Counted from the stretch's first letter, positions 35,105-46,950 are shown. The stretch is DNA of 64,000 nucleotides from Leisingera sp. M658 (GCF_025144145.1 NZ_CP083546.1:1008501-1072500); one strand, 5' to 3'. Made by a program: numbers and translations. The notes: generated by a model from the letters alone, not told the origin.

Positions 35105-35145
35105 CTGCCCGGCAGGGCATTGCGGCACGCAATGTCCCGGGAGGG
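35105..35145 (+). repeat. Variable-stem hairpin element E
   Basis: CTGCCCGGCAG, then stem CATTGCG, loop GCA, stem CGCAATG, then TCCCGGGAGGG. It is inserted in the IS110 gene after LGATT, in the same orientation as element D. Confidence 0.7.
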
Positions 35146-36167
35146 TCGTAGTGGCCCCAAGCCGCTGCTTGCCGCCTGTCGAATGCTGGCGGGGCGTGAG
35201 GCCGAGCCATGCCGCAAAATCGCGGGTCTTGCGGAACGTCTCGGGCGGCGGCGCAAGGGTCGCGATGGCCGTAGCGATCAGCGGGCCGATGCCCGGCACC
35301 GTCATCAGGCGGCGCGCCACGTCGTTTTCCTTGGCCCGGCGGGCGATCTCGGCATCGAGCTTGACAATCTCTGCCTCCAACTGGGGCAGGGCCGCGATCA
35401 GCACCTTGAGTGTGGGGATGGCATCGGCTGGCAAGCCGCTTTCCGGGGCTTCGACGATTGCAATCAGCTTCGACGCGTTGGCCGCCCCCTGTGGCGCGAC
35501 CTGTCCGAACTCGCTCAAATTCCCTTACAGTGCATTGATGGCCTGGGTCCGCTGCCGGATCAGAAGCCCACGCACGCGGAACACCATCGCCGCACCCTAC
35601 GTCTCTTCGCCTTTCACAGGCACAAAGCGCATCGTCGGACGCAGCGCGGTCTCGCAGATCGCCTCGGCATCGGCTGCATCATTTTCTGGCGTTTGACAAA
35701 GGGCTTCACGTAGGCGGGTGGGATGAGCCCTACATCATGACCCAGCTTGCCGATCTTACGACCCCAGAAATGAGCACCGCCACAGGCTTCCATGACGACA
35801 ACACAGGGCTGCAACCCGCTGAAGAAAGCCAGCACCTGATCCCTCCGCAGCTTCTTGCGCAGAACAGGCTGCCCCGCTCTATCTGCCCCGAGGGCCTGAA
35901 ACACATTCTTCGCCAGATCGAGCCCGACCGTGATAATCTCTGACATGACCGCTCTCCCTTGTGGATCGTTGCAGACCCACCTTGGCACAGTGATGCCGTC
36001 GGGGGGCGGTCACATCATCAACGCCCCTAAAGGGGTCCGAACCGGCCTTTTCATTGATTGCCAGTGCCAGTTGTCACTTTTGGAAAGGGTTTTGTCCCAT
36101 ATGGACGTGGAAGCGCTGTCAAACAACACGTAGGTGGCGTGAAGGAACCCAAATTCGGAGCAACAAA

Positions 36168-37940
36168 ATGACCTATCAGGCGCCGGTTCGCGATATCATG
36201 TTCAATATCGAGCATTTGTCTGACTGGCCCGGGGTTGCATCTCTGGCGGCTTATGCCGGGATCGAAACCGGGGATGTCCAGGCTGCGCTGGAAGGGTTCG
36301 GGCGCTTTTGCTCGGACGTGGTTGCTCCGCTTTCTGGCTCCGGAGACGACACCGGTGCGCGGTTCGACGGTGAAAATGTCGTGATGCCCGAGCCATACCT
36401 GCAGGCTTATGCGCAATACGCCGGGATGGGCTGGCAAAGCCTGCCGCACCCGGAGGAGTTTGGCGGGATGGGGCTGCCGCGGGCCGCAGGGGCCGCTGCG
36501 ACGGAGATATTGAACGCAGCGGATTTGAGTTTCGGGCTGTGTCCGCTTTTAACCGACGGGGCGGTTGAGGCGCTGTTGCTTACCGGCTCCGGCGCGCAAA
36601 AAAAGCGATACCTCGAGCCGATGATTTCCGGCCGATGGTCCGGCACCATGAACCTGACAGAACCCCAGGCGGGCAGTGATCTGGGGCGCGTGCGGTGCAA
36701 GGCGGAACCGGGTGCGGATGGTGCGTATTCGATCAGCGGAACAAAGATCTTCATCACCTATGGCGCGCACAGCCTGACCGAAAACATCGTTCATCTTGTT
36801 TTGGCGAGAACCCCTGATGCCCCGGTCGGCCCAAAGGGGCTGAGTCTGTTCATTGTGCCGAAATTCCTGGTCCAAGAAGACGGATCGCTTGGCCGGCGCA
36901 ATACCGTCCAATGTGTCAGTATTGAGCATAAATTGGGCGTCAGGGCGAGCCCGACCGCGGTTCTGGAATTTGACGGCGCCACCGGTTTTCTGGTGGGAGA
37001 GGAAAACCGGGGCCTTGAATATATGTTCGTGATGATGCGGGCTGCCCGGTTTTCTGTGGGCGTGCAGGGGGTTGCCGTATCGGAACGCGCGTATCAGCAC
37101 GCCTTGCGCTATGCGCAGGAGCGGGTGCAGAGCCGCCCGGTTGACGGCAGCTCCAAGGAGGCTGTGCCGATCCTTCAGCATCCGGATGTGCGGCGGTTGC
37201 TGCTGCGGATGCGGGCCTTGGTCGAAGGCGGGCGGGCTTTGGCGATGGCCACTGCAGGATGGCTGGACCTGGCGCAGCACGCCGAGGCCGAACAGGCCCG
37301 CGAGGCGTCGGAGATGGCCGAATTTCTGGTGCCGCTGGTCAAGGGGTACTGCACGGAACGGTCTGTGGAAGTCACCTCTATGGGCCTGCAGGTTCATGGC
37401 GGCATGGGGTTCATCGAAGAAACCGGGGTTGCGCAATTTTATCGGGATGCCAGGATCCTGCCGATCTACGAGGGCACGACGGCGATCCAGGCCAATGATC
37501 TGCTGGGCCGCAAAGTGCTGCGGGACGGTGGCAAGACCGCCCGCCGCTTTGCCGGCATGATCCTGTCGATTGAGGCGGACTTGCGCAAGGGCAGCGCGAA
37601 GGCGCAGCTGGTTGCAGACCGGCTGGGGCAGGCGCGCCGCGCGTTTGAGACCAGCCTTGCCTGGCTTCTGGAGACCGCGCCCAACGACCCCAATGCGGCC
37701 TATGCCGGCGGTGTTCCCTTTCTGATGCTGGCAGGCAATCTTGCCTCGGGCTGGCAGCTGGGCAGGTCAGTCCTGGCTGCTGAATCCAAGCTGGAACAGG
37801 GCGAAGACACAGCCTTCATGACACAGAAAATCGCCACCGCAGTGTTTTACGCACAGCATATTCTTGTGGAATGCGGAACCGAAAGCGCCCGGATCATCGA
37901 CGGCAGCAAAAGCCTGTTCGATGCCGGTTTCGAAATCTGA
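36168..37940 (+). CDS. dmdC: 3-methylmercaptopropionyl-CoA dehydrogenase
   Basis: 590 residues from the ATG at 36168 after GGAG; the longer frame from 36054 runs into IS-flanking DNA. It starts [20 protein letters not shown], the typical N-terminus of roseobacter DmdC. It has the acyl-CoA dehydrogenase blocks [39 protein letters not shown] and [20 protein letters not shown] with [13 protein letters not shown]. It oxidises MMPA-CoA to methylthioacryloyl-CoA in DMSP demethylation. dmdD follows 56 bases later. dmdA and dmdB are not in the window. Confidence 0.88.
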   Translation: MTYQAPVRDIMFNIEHLSDWPGVASLAAYAGIETGDVQAALEGFGRFCSDVVAPLSGSGDDTGARFDGENVVMPEPYLQAYAQYAGMGWQSLPHPEEFGGMGLPRAAGAAATEILNAADLSFGLCPLLTDGAVEALLLTGSGAQKKRYLEPMISGRWSGTMNLTEPQAGSDLGRVRCKAEPGADGAYSISGTKIFITYGAHSLTENIVHLVLARTPDAPVGPKGLSLFIVPKFLVQEDGSLGRRNTVQCVSIEHKLGVRASPTAVLEFDGATGFLVGEENRGLEYMFVMMRAARFSVGVQGVAVSERAYQHALRYAQERVQSRPVDGSSKEAVPILQHPDVRRLLLRMRALVEGGRALAMATAGWLDLAQHAEAEQAREASEMAEFLVPLVKGYCTERSVEVTSMGLQVHGGMGFIEETGVAQFYRDARILPIYEGTTAIQANDLLGRKVLRDGGKTARRFAGMILSIEADLRKGSAKAQLVADRLGQARRAFETSLAWLLETAPNDPNAAYAGGVPFLMLAGNLASGWQLGRSVLAAESKLEQGEDTAFMTQKIATAVFYAQHILVECGTESARIIDGSKSLFDAGFEI

Positions 37941-37996
37941 ACAATGGAAATTCCCGGCCTGGACAGGGGCCGGACAGTAAGGAAAAGGCCAGAACA

Positions 37997-38803
37997 ATGT
38001 CGCAAGCTGCCAGTTCGCAAACCTATGAAAAGCTCGCCATCGAACAGCGGGACAATGGTGTCTTTATTGTCTCGCTCAACCGGCCGTCCAAGCGAAATGC
38101 GCTGGATGCTGCCACGATTGAGGAACTCATCTGCTTTTTCAGCGGTGCGCATCGCAATGGCGTAAAGGCGGTGGTGCTGGCAGGCGCGGGCGACCATTTC
38201 TGTGCTGGCCTGGATCTGGTGGAGCACTGGAAGGAAGACCGCAGCCCGGATGACTTCATGCATGTCTGCCTGCGCTGGCACGAGGCCTTCAACAAGATGG
38301 AATACGGCGGGGTGCCGATCATTGCCGCCCTTCAGGGGGCGGTTGTCGGCGGCGGGCTGGAACTGGCCAGCGCGGCCCATGTCCGGGTGATGGATCAGAC
38401 CACTTATTTTGCGCTTCCTGAAGGTCAGCGCGGCATTTTTACCGGCGGCGGCGCCACCATCCGGGTGTCCGACATGATTGGCAAATACCGGATGATTGAC
38501 ATGATCCTGACGGGCCGGGTGTATCAGGGGCAGGAAGCGGTCGATCTGGGACTGGCGCAATACATCACCGAAGGGTCCAGTTTCGACAAGGCGGTCGAGC
38601 TTGCCGATAAGGTCGCGCAAAACCTGCCGCTGACCAACTATGCCATCTGTTCGGCGATCAGCCATTTGAACAATATGTCGGGCATGGATGCGGCTTATGC
38701 CGAAGCCGTCGTGGCCGGCGTTGTGAATACGCAGCCGGCGGCGCGTGAACGGCTGGAGGCCTTTGCCAACAAAACCGCAGCCCGCGTGCGGCCCAACAGC
38801 TAG
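37997..38803 (+). CDS. dmdD: Methylthioacryloyl-CoA hydratase
   Basis: 268 residues, an enoyl-CoA hydratase-fold protein. The oxyanion-hole segment is [16 protein letters not shown], followed by [20 protein letters not shown] (Glu near 122) and [14 protein letters not shown] (Glu near 142). The two glutamates match those used by DmdD to release methanethiol and acetaldehyde. It is directly downstream of dmdC. The ATG at 37997 is taken because the extension to 37871 overlaps dmdC. Confidence 0.88.
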   Translation: MSQAASSQTYEKLAIEQRDNGVFIVSLNRPSKRNALDAATIEELICFFSGAHRNGVKAVVLAGAGDHFCAGLDLVEHWKEDRSPDDFMHVCLRWHEAFNKMEYGGVPIIAALQGAVVGGGLELASAAHVRVMDQTTYFALPEGQRGIFTGGGATIRVSDMIGKYRMIDMILTGRVYQGQEAVDLGLAQYITEGSSFDKAVELADKVAQNLPLTNYAICSAISHLNNMSGMDAAYAEAVVAGVVNTQPAARERLEAFANKTAARVRPNS

Positions 38804-38820
38804 GCCGGGCAAATCAGCCG

Positions 38821-38846
38821 TCAGGCCGTGGTTTTGCATGGCCTGA
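38821..38846. terminator. Hairpin after dmdD
   Basis: TCAGGCC pairs perfectly with GGCCTGA across a 12-base loop, 18 bases after the dmdD stop. No long T-run. Confidence 0.5.
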
Positions 38847-38925
38847 TGCCACCGCAGGGTGGCGGGCAGGGGAGACGGACCCTGTATGCGGTGCAGATTG
38901 CTTATGCTTTGTGATAGTCCACATC

Positions 38926-38953
38926 TTGACATAACCGGTTTTGTGGTTATTTT
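38926..38953 (+). promoter_or_regulatory. arsR promoter with embedded operator
   Basis: TTGACA (38926-38931), 16 bases, TATTTT (38948-38953). The spacer is filled by the perfect inverted repeat ATAACC-N8-GGTTAT (38931-38950), so a bound ArsR dimer would block RNA polymerase. The arsR ATG is only seven bases downstream of the -10, implying a leaderless or nearly leaderless message. Confidence 0.65.
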
Positions 38954-38959
38954 GACGTC

Positions 38960-39277
38960 ATGACAATATCAAGCCACAACGCCCGCGCCCTTGCTGCCCT
39001 TGGCCACGATGCCCGTCTGGCCATTTTCCGCCTGCTGGTCAAAGCAGGCGAGGACGGGCTGCGGGTCGGCGAGATTGCCGAACATCTGGGTTTGGCGCCC
39101 TCCACGCTGGCGCATCATCTGTCGGCACTGGTGGATGCCAGGCTGGTTGTGCAGGATAAGCGCGGGCGTGAAGTGTTCAACCGGGTTGATTACCCCGTCA
39201 TGCTGGGCGTGGTGAATTTCCTGACATCCGAATGCTGCACGGGCGTGACCCTGTCAGCCAAGGAGGAGGTCGCATGA
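38960..39277 (+). CDS. arsR: ArsR-family metalloid-responsive repressor
   Basis: 105 residues with winged-helix ALGHDARLAIFRLLVKAG and IAEHLGLAPSTLAHHLSALV. A C-terminal vicinal cysteine pair (SECCTG, near residue 95) is the As(III)-binding type found in several proteobacterial ArsR groups rather than the classical CxC in the recognition helix. It is followed 55 bases later by the permease gene. Confidence 0.83.
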   Translation: MTISSHNARALAALGHDARLAIFRLLVKAGEDGLRVGEIAEHLGLAPSTLAHHLSALVDARLVVQDKRGREVFNRVDYPVMLGVVNFLTSECCTGVTLSAKEEVA

Positions 39278-39332
39278 GGTGAACAATTCTTTTCTGCGAT
39301 CTGAAACAACTATAAAACCGGTGATATAAAAA

Positions 39333-40382
39333 ATGGCAAACGCAACGAACATTCCCCCAAGACCAGGCGCATCCGTCTGGCGGTTCTTCCAACAGCAGCG
39401 GGTCTGGTTCGCCTCCGCCGCAATCCTGCTGCTGCTGGCCATTTTTGATCCGGCGCAATCTGCAGGCAGTGCTGTCTTTGCCGGGGCCGCGCTGGCGCAT
39501 ACGGCACCTTATCTGCTGTTCTCCATTGCCATCGCGGCCTGGGCTGGCGCTACTGGCGCGGACAATCTGGTTGCCAAGGCTTTTACCGGTAAACCGCTTC
39601 TGATGATTGCGCTCGGCGCTCTGGCGGGCGGGTTGTCGCCGTTCTGCTCCTGCGGGGTGATCCCGCTTATTGCGGCACTTCTGTCGATGGGGGTACCGTT
39701 GTCCGCCGTCATGGCGTTCTGGCTGGCGTCGCCGATCATGGATCCCTCGATGTTCTTTCTGACCGCCGGAGTTTTGGGTGTTGAATTCGCGGTGGCCAAA
39801 ACCGCAGCCGCAGTGGGTCTTGGCATTTTTGGCGGCTTGGTTGTCCATTTGCTGAACCAGAGCGGCGCCTTGAAGGATGCGTTGCGTGACGGTGTCGGAA
39901 ACGGCGGCTGCGGCGGAGCAAAGCTGCGCGCGCCCAAGCCGGTGGTCTGGGCATTCTGGACCGAGGCTGAGCGCCGGGCAAAATTTGCCGCAACCGCCTG
40001 GACCACAACGCTGTTCCTGGCCAAATGGCTGCTGCTGGCCTTTATTCTGGAAAGCCTGATGCTGGCTTGGATCCCGGCGGAAACAGTGACCTCCGCCCTG
40101 GGCGGTGAAGGGCTGCTGCCGATCATTACAGCAACGCTGATTGGTGTCCCGGCCTATCTGAACGGTTATGCGGCGCTGCCGCTGGTCGGCGGGCTGATCG
40201 AGCAGGGTATGGCACCAGGGGCAGGCCTTGCCTTTCTGGTGGCCGGTGGCGTGACCTCGATCCCCGCAGCGATGGCCGTGTGGGCGCTGGCACGTCCGCA
40301 AGTCTTTGCGCTGTACCTTGGCCTATCGCTCAGCGGAGCTTTTTCCGCGGGGCTGCTGTTCCAGCTCTGGCACGCAGTCTGA
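39333..40382 (+). CDS. ArsP-like permease (DUF318)
   Basis: 349 residues with about eight to ten hydrophobic segments. The signature is GGLSPFCSCGVIPLIAALL, in which the CSC cysteines are proposed to bind trivalent organoarsenicals, with a second half-repeat around GVPAYLNGYAALPLVGGLIE. A role in efflux of methylarsenite-type compounds is likely from the family and from the arsR gene upstream. Confidence 0.8.
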   Translation: MANATNIPPRPGASVWRFFQQQRVWFASAAILLLLAIFDPAQSAGSAVFAGAALAHTAPYLLFSIAIAAWAGATGADNLVAKAFTGKPLLMIALGALAGGLSPFCSCGVIPLIAALLSMGVPLSAVMAFWLASPIMDPSMFFLTAGVLGVEFAVAKTAAAVGLGIFGGLVVHLLNQSGALKDALRDGVGNGGCGGAKLRAPKPVVWAFWTEAERRAKFAATAWTTTLFLAKWLLLAFILESLMLAWIPAETVTSALGGEGLLPIITATLIGVPAYLNGYAALPLVGGLIEQGMAPGAGLAFLVAGGVTSIPAAMAVWALARPQVFALYLGLSLSGAFSAGLLFQLWHAV

Positions 40383-40441
40383 TCTTGCCAGCCGGGGGAT
40401 GTGCCAGTGTCCTGGGGCGTCCCGGCGAAACCAGCGCGGAC

Positions 40442-40476
40442 GGGCGGGGCAGTAACCCAGTGGTTTCGCCCCGCCC
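40442..40476. terminator. Bidirectional hairpin between converging genes
   Basis: GGGCGGGGC pairs perfectly with GCCCCGCCC across a 17-base loop, between the ends of the permease (plus) and the flavoenzyme (minus). Confidence 0.6.
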
Positions 40477-40488
40477 AGGCGTGCCGCC

Positions 40489-42936
40489 TCAGGCCTTCAC
40501 CCGGCTCATCGACGGGTCGTAGAGCGGGCTGAGCTGCACCTTGCAGGGCACTCTCTCAGTTGCGACTTCCAGCTCGTAGTCCCCGCTCAGCACATATTCT
40601 GCATCAACGCCATCTGAGTTGCGGATATAGCCGTAACCAATGGATTGCCCCACCGTGTAGCCATAGCCGCCCGAGCTGAGCCAGCCGACCCGCTGGCCAT
40701 TCCGGTAGATGGTTTCGCGGCCTAACAGCACCACACCGGGATCAGCGGTAAAGCAGGCGAGCATCTTCTTCACACCCTTGGCTTTTTGCGTTTCGGCGGC
40801 GGCACGGCCCTTGAAGGGCATGTCCTGCTTCAGCTTCACTGCCCAGCCCAGCCCGGCTTCAAACGGGGTGTGGTCCGGCCCGATATCAGCTCCCCATGCG
40901 CGGTAGCCTTTTTCCAGGCGCAGGGACTCAATAGCGCGGTAGCCGGCGTTGATCAGCCCCTGCGGAAGCCCGGCTTCCATCAGCGCATTGTAGACGGTCT
41001 GGGCGTATTCCACCGGCAGGTGCAGCTCCCAGCCCAGCTCACCCACATAGGTGACGCGCAGCGCCTGCACCGGGCAGCCAGCGATGCCGATGGTGCGGAT
41101 GGTGCCGAACTTGAAACCGTCGTTTGATACATCGTCGCGGGTGACAGCGGCAAGGATGTCGCGCGCTTTCGGCCCCATCAGCGACAGCACCGCGTTCGAT
41201 GAGGTGATGTCGAACAGCTGACAGTTCATGCCATCGGGGATGTTGCGGTGGATCCAGTCGAAATCATGGGTGGCATAGCCGGTGCCGGTGACAATGTAGA
41301 ATTCGTCATGCGCCACCCGGCCCACGGTCAGATCGCATTCGATACCGCCTTTGTTGTTCAGCATCTGGGTGTAGATCAGCGCGCCCACCGGCTTGTCCAC
41401 GTTATTGGCGCAGATCCAGTTCATCGCGACCAGCGCATCCGGGCCTTTCAGCGCGAATTTGGCGAATGAGGTCTGGTCGAACAGCACCGCGGCTTCGCGC
41501 GCGGCCTTATGTTCGCGGCCCACCGCCTCGAACCAGTTCTGGCGGCCAAAGCTGTAGACGTCCTTTGGCGTTTCTCCTTTGGCGGTATCGACGAACCAGT
41601 TGGGGCGCTCCCAGCCGAGCTTCTCGCCGAAACAGGCGCCCTGGCTCTTCAGAGTGTCATAAAGCGGCGACTTGCGGCAGGGGCGGCCGGAGTCGTGTTC
41701 CTCATGCGGCCAGGCCATGGTGTAGTGCTTGCCGTAAGCCTCGACTGTTCGGGTGCGGACCCAGTCGGTGTCGAAATGCGGGCGGCCAAAGCGGCGGATA
41801 TCGGCGGACCACAGGTCGAACGGCGGCTCGCCGTTCTTCACCCATTCCGCCAGCGCCATACCTGCACCGCCGCCCGCGGCGATGCCGAAGGCGTTGAAAC
41901 CCGCGCCGACAAAGAAGTTCTGCAGCTCAGGCGCCTCGCCGATGATGAAGTTACCGTCCGGAGTAAAGCTTTCCGGCCCGTTGGTCAGCGTCTTGATACC
42001 GGCATGTTCCAGCGCCGGGACCCGGCCAAGCGCCTGTTCCATTAGTTGCTCGAAATGGTCGAAGTTGCTGTCCAGCAGCGTGTAGTGGAAGCCCTGGGGG
42101 ATGCCGTCCTGGGCCCAGGGGATCGGGTTCGGCTCGTAGCCGCCCATCACCAGCCCGCCGACTTCTTCCTTGTAATAAGTCAGCCGGTCGGGGTCGCGCA
42201 GGGTGGGCAGGTTGGACGGCACGCCCTCGAACGGCTCGGTCACCATATACTGGTGCTCCATCGGCACCAACGGCACGTTGACACCAAACCGCTTGGCAAA
42301 AGTGCGGGTCCATTGACCGGCGCAGCAGATCACCTTTTCACACTCAATCCGGCCATGTTCGGTGATCACGGCGCGGATTTTGCCGTCCTTGATCTCGATA
42401 TCGGTGACCTTGGTGTCCTCAAATATCTTCGCCCCGGCCATCCGTGCGCCCTTGGCCAGCGCCTGGGTGATGTCGGACGGGTTGGCCTGGCCGTCGGTGG
42501 GCATGAAGGCGGCGCCGATCACGTCGGAGATATCCATCAGCGGCCACAAGTCCAGCGCCTCCTTGGGGGTCAGCAGCTCCATCTCCAGACCAAAGGAATG
42601 CGCGGTGGTGGCCTGACGCTTCACTTCGGTCCAACGTTCCTCGTTGCAGGCCAACCGCAACCCGCCGTTCATTTTCCAGCCTGTGCCCAGGCCGGTTTCT
42701 TCCTCAATCTTGTTATAAAGGTCGACCGAATAGCCCAAGAGCTGGGTGATATTGGCGTTTGAGCGCAGCTGCCCGACCAGCCCGGCGGCGTGGAAGGTGG
42801 TGCCCGAGGTCAGCTTTTTCCGCTCCAGCAGAACGGTATCCGTCCAGCCCAGTTTGGCCAGGTGATAGGCTGTTGAGCAGCCGATAATGCCGCCGCCGAT
42901 GATGACTGCCTTGGCAGTTGAGGGGAGTTCGGTCAT
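40489..42936 (-). CDS. Dimethylglycine/sarcosine dehydrogenase-like flavoenzyme with GcvT domain
   Basis: 815 residues. The N-terminal FAD-binding DAO domain has AVIIGGGIIGCSTAYHLAK and TSGTTFHAAGLVGQLR, with the covalent-flavin-type histidine context typical of dimethylglycine dehydrogenases. The C-terminal half is a GcvT/folate-binding aminomethyltransferase domain (GRQNWFEAVGREHKAAREA, RVTYVGELGWELHLPVEYA). Such enzymes demethylate N-methylated glycines and pass the C1 unit to tetrahydrofolate. It is the last gene of a minus-strand cluster with a betaine-type importer, consistent with betaine or choline breakdown. Confidence 0.83.
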   Translation of the reverse strand: MTELPSTAKAVIIGGGIIGCSTAYHLAKLGWTDTVLLERKKLTSGTTFHAAGLVGQLRSNANITQLLGYSVDLYNKIEEETGLGTGWKMNGGLRLACNEERWTEVKRQATTAHSFGLEMELLTPKEALDLWPLMDISDVIGAAFMPTDGQANPSDITQALAKGARMAGAKIFEDTKVTDIEIKDGKIRAVITEHGRIECEKVICCAGQWTRTFAKRFGVNVPLVPMEHQYMVTEPFEGVPSNLPTLRDPDRLTYYKEEVGGLVMGGYEPNPIPWAQDGIPQGFHYTLLDSNFDHFEQLMEQALGRVPALEHAGIKTLTNGPESFTPDGNFIIGEAPELQNFFVGAGFNAFGIAAGGGAGMALAEWVKNGEPPFDLWSADIRRFGRPHFDTDWVRTRTVEAYGKHYTMAWPHEEHDSGRPCRKSPLYDTLKSQGACFGEKLGWERPNWFVDTAKGETPKDVYSFGRQNWFEAVGREHKAAREAAVLFDQTSFAKFALKGPDALVAMNWICANNVDKPVGALIYTQMLNNKGGIECDLTVGRVAHDEFYIVTGTGYATHDFDWIHRNIPDGMNCQLFDITSSNAVLSLMGPKARDILAAVTRDDVSNDGFKFGTIRTIGIAGCPVQALRVTYVGELGWELHLPVEYAQTVYNALMEAGLPQGLINAGYRAIESLRLEKGYRAWGADIGPDHTPFEAGLGWAVKLKQDMPFKGRAAAETQKAKGVKKMLACFTADPGVVLLGRETIYRNGQRVGWLSSGGYGYTVGQSIGYGYIRNSDGVDAEYVLSGDYELEVATERVPCKVQLSPLYDPSMSRVKA

Positions 42937-42944
42937 GTCAGTCC

Positions 42945-43826
42945 TCAGGTGTTTTGAAAGTCGTCAAGTGCGGCGCGGAAGCGCGCGAGGTTTCCGGCGG
43001 TGTAAGCCGCATAGTCAAAGTCGATTTCTGAAGTGATTTCCGAGACCATGCTCCACATGGTCTCCCGCAGCAGCGAGGCGCATTTCATGGCGCTGTAGCG
43101 GTGCAGCAGCGTGTCCGTCACCGGTGCTTCGAAATAGGTTTCCAGCAGCCAGAGTTCCTGCTGCTGCGACAGCCCGTTGTTAGAGGCGAGCCCGCCCAGG
43201 TCGAACAGCGGCGAATTGAAACCGGCATAGTCATAGTCGATCAGCCAAAGCCGCTGTCCGTCGTCCAGAAAATTGCCGCAGAGCAGGTCGTTATGGCCAA
43301 AGACGATGTCGAAGGGGCCGGCGGCCTGTTCCAGGCCGTTGCCGATGCCAGCCAGTTCTGTCGCCAGCGGCGCATACGGGCTGTTCTGGTCCTGCAGCGT
43401 CGCGGCATAATCGCGGATCACATGAAAGACCCAGAAGACCAGTGCCGGGCCGCGCAAATGCCGAGGCACATCGCGGTGGCAGGATTTCACCAGCTCCAGC
43501 ACCCGCGGCAGCATGGCCGGGCCGCGCACGTCCGCTTCAGTCAGGGTGCGGCTTTCGATGAACTCCAGCACCGTCAGGCCGTCTTGGGTGTGCACCACCG
43601 CGGGCGACAGGCCGGCGGCATGGGCTGCACGGCTGGCCGCCAGCTCATTAAAGCGCATCACCTGATGCAGCGGGATGTCATCGCCCGCGCGCACCACGTA
43701 TTTGCCGGCACTGTCCTGGACCAGGCAATTCACATTGGTGATACCGCCGTCGAGCGGTTTGACGTCTATTTCACCTTGCCAGATCGGCAGGGCGCGGATG
43801 CGGTTCAGCAGATCGGATTGGCTCAT
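42945..43826 (-). CDS. Choline-kinase/APH-like phosphotransferase
   Basis: 293 residues with the aminoglycoside/choline kinase fold: LDGGITNVNCLVQDSAGKYV, YVVRAGDD, catalytic FGHNDLLCGNFLDDG and metal-binding WLIDYDYAGFNSPLFDL. The ATG at 43826 lies three bases after the permease stop. A long frame starting at 44363 only joins it to part of the frameshifted permease. It probably phosphorylates choline, ethanolamine or a related amino alcohol brought in by the transporter. Confidence 0.8.
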   Translation of the reverse strand: MSQSDLLNRIRALPIWQGEIDVKPLDGGITNVNCLVQDSAGKYVVRAGDDIPLHQVMRFNELAASRAAHAAGLSPAVVHTQDGLTVLEFIESRTLTEADVRGPAMLPRVLELVKSCHRDVPRHLRGPALVFWVFHVIRDYAATLQDQNSPYAPLATELAGIGNGLEQAAGPFDIVFGHNDLLCGNFLDDGQRLWLIDYDYAGFNSPLFDLGGLASNNGLSQQQELWLLETYFEAPVTDTLLHRYSAMKCASLLRETMWSMVSEITSEIDFDYAAYTAGNLARFRAALDDFQNT

Positions 43827-43828
43827 GC

Positions 43829-45827
<1,999 letters not shown>

Positions 45828-46005
45828 GCTGCGTCTCCCGTTCCAAACAGCACCCGGGCAACAGCCTGGCGGCCGATACTGCCGACGATCCGGCCGCTGC
45901 CGTCACTGACGGGGCGCGGCGCGTCCGCTGCGATAATCTGCTCGGCCACCTCCGATACCCGCGCTGATTGCAGCACCGGGTCGCCTTCGCCGCCGGTGTC
46001 GGGGG

Positions 46006-46848
46006 TCATGATGCCGCCACCGTCAGCACTTTGGAGCGCGGGATGTGGCGGGTGAATTCAGCGACATAATCCGTGGCCGGGTTCAGCACCAGTTCCTCGG
46101 GCGTGGCAATCTGGATGATTTCGCCGTCCTTCATGATGGCGATACGGTCGGCCAGGCGCACCGCTTCCTCAAAGTCGTGGGTGATAAACACGATGGTTTT
46201 GTGCAAGCGGGCCTGCAGGCGCAGGAACTCGTCCTGCATCTCGCGGCGGATCAGCGGGTCCAGCGCCGAGAACGGCTCGTCCAGAAACCACAGATCCGGT
46301 TCCGTCACCAGCGAGCGGGCGATGCCGACGCGCTGCTGCTGGCCGCCGGACAGCTCGCGCGGGTAATAATCCTCGCGGCCCTTGAGGCCGACCAGTTCCA
46401 CCACCTCGCGGGCCTTGGCCTCCGCCTCGGCTTTGGGGGCGGCCTGAACTGTCAGCGGGAACTTCACGTTTTGCAAAACGGTCAGATGCGGCAGCAGGGC
46501 AAAGTGCTGGAACACCATGCCCATCTTGTGGCGGCGGATTTCGATCATTTCACGCGCGCTGGCGGTCAGCAGATCCACGCCGTCAAACAGCACCTGGCCA
46601 CCGGTGGGTTCGATCAGCCGCGACAGGCAGCGCACCAGGGTCGATTTGCCGGACCCGGACAGCCCCATGATGATAAAAATCTCGCCTTCGGCAATGTCGA
46701 TACGGGCATCGCGCACAGCACCGATAATACCCGCGTTGCGGATCTCCGCGCCGCTGGGGGACGGGTTGCCGTTCAAAAACGCCGTGGTATTGGCGCCATA
46801 TAGCTTCCAGATATTGCGGCAGGAGAGTTTGGTCTTGGGGGTCATCAA
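46006..46848 (-). CDS. ProV-like ABC ATPase (C-terminus frameshifted)
   Basis: 280 residues: Walker A GLSGSGKS, Q-loop VFQHFALLPH, signature LSGGQQQRVGIARSL, Walker B LWFLDEPFSALDP and switch FITHDFEEAVRLA. It couples ATP to betaine/choline-type uptake. The frame ends at VAAS, but the usual C-terminal accessory segment continues in another frame (MTPDTGGEGDPVLQSARVSE ... IGRQAVARVL) to 45824, so one base near 46010 is probably wrong or lost. A product of about 341 residues would be normal for ProV. Confidence 0.82.
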   Translation of the reverse strand: MMTPKTKLSCRNIWKLYGANTTAFLNGNPSPSGAEIRNAGIIGAVRDARIDIAEGEIFIIMGLSGSGKSTLVRCLSRLIEPTGGQVLFDGVDLLTASAREMIEIRRHKMGMVFQHFALLPHLTVLQNVKFPLTVQAAPKAEAEAKAREVVELVGLKGREDYYPRELSGGQQQRVGIARSLVTEPDLWFLDEPFSALDPLIRREMQDEFLRLQARLHKTIVFITHDFEEAVRLADRIAIMKDGEIIQIATPEELVLNPATDYVAEFTRHIPRSKVLTVAAS

Positions 46849-46950
46849 TGCGGTTCCTGAACCGGTCCGCGGAATGCGGCCGGGTTGATTGACGGGGCAG
46901 GGGAAAAGGCCGGGGCTGCCTGAGAGCGTGCAGCAGCCCCGGGAGTGAGA

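Larger units (their letters stand above)
34838..35946 (-). pseudogene. IS110-family transposase, broken by frameshift, stops and two hairpin insertions
   Basis: From the ATG at 35946: MSEIITVGLDLAKNVFQALG with the first DEDD Asp, VVVMEACGGAHFWGRKI and YVKPFVKRQK. One base is then missing near 35682 and the next frame reads NDAADAEAICETALRPTMRF with two in-frame stops (TAG, TAA). The C-terminal half follows: LMTVPGIGPLIATAIATLAP, RDFAAWLGLTPRQHSTGGKQ, ANSVIIKRHVHAAARPGTWL, ALANKMARVV and GGVYQSPAAVA to the TGA at 34838. Hairpin elements E and D interrupt the sequence after LGATT and after MARVV. Confidence 0.75.

Noticed and set aside
33912-35145. The repeated hairpins as a CRISPR array.
   Set aside because: Spacing is irregular, orientation differs (copy C is inverted), stems vary, and they lie inside transposase genes.
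36054-36167. A longer N-terminus for DmdC starting at 36054.
   Set aside because: The added residues come from IS-flanking DNA; the ATG at 36168 gives the normal DmdC start and has a ribosome site.
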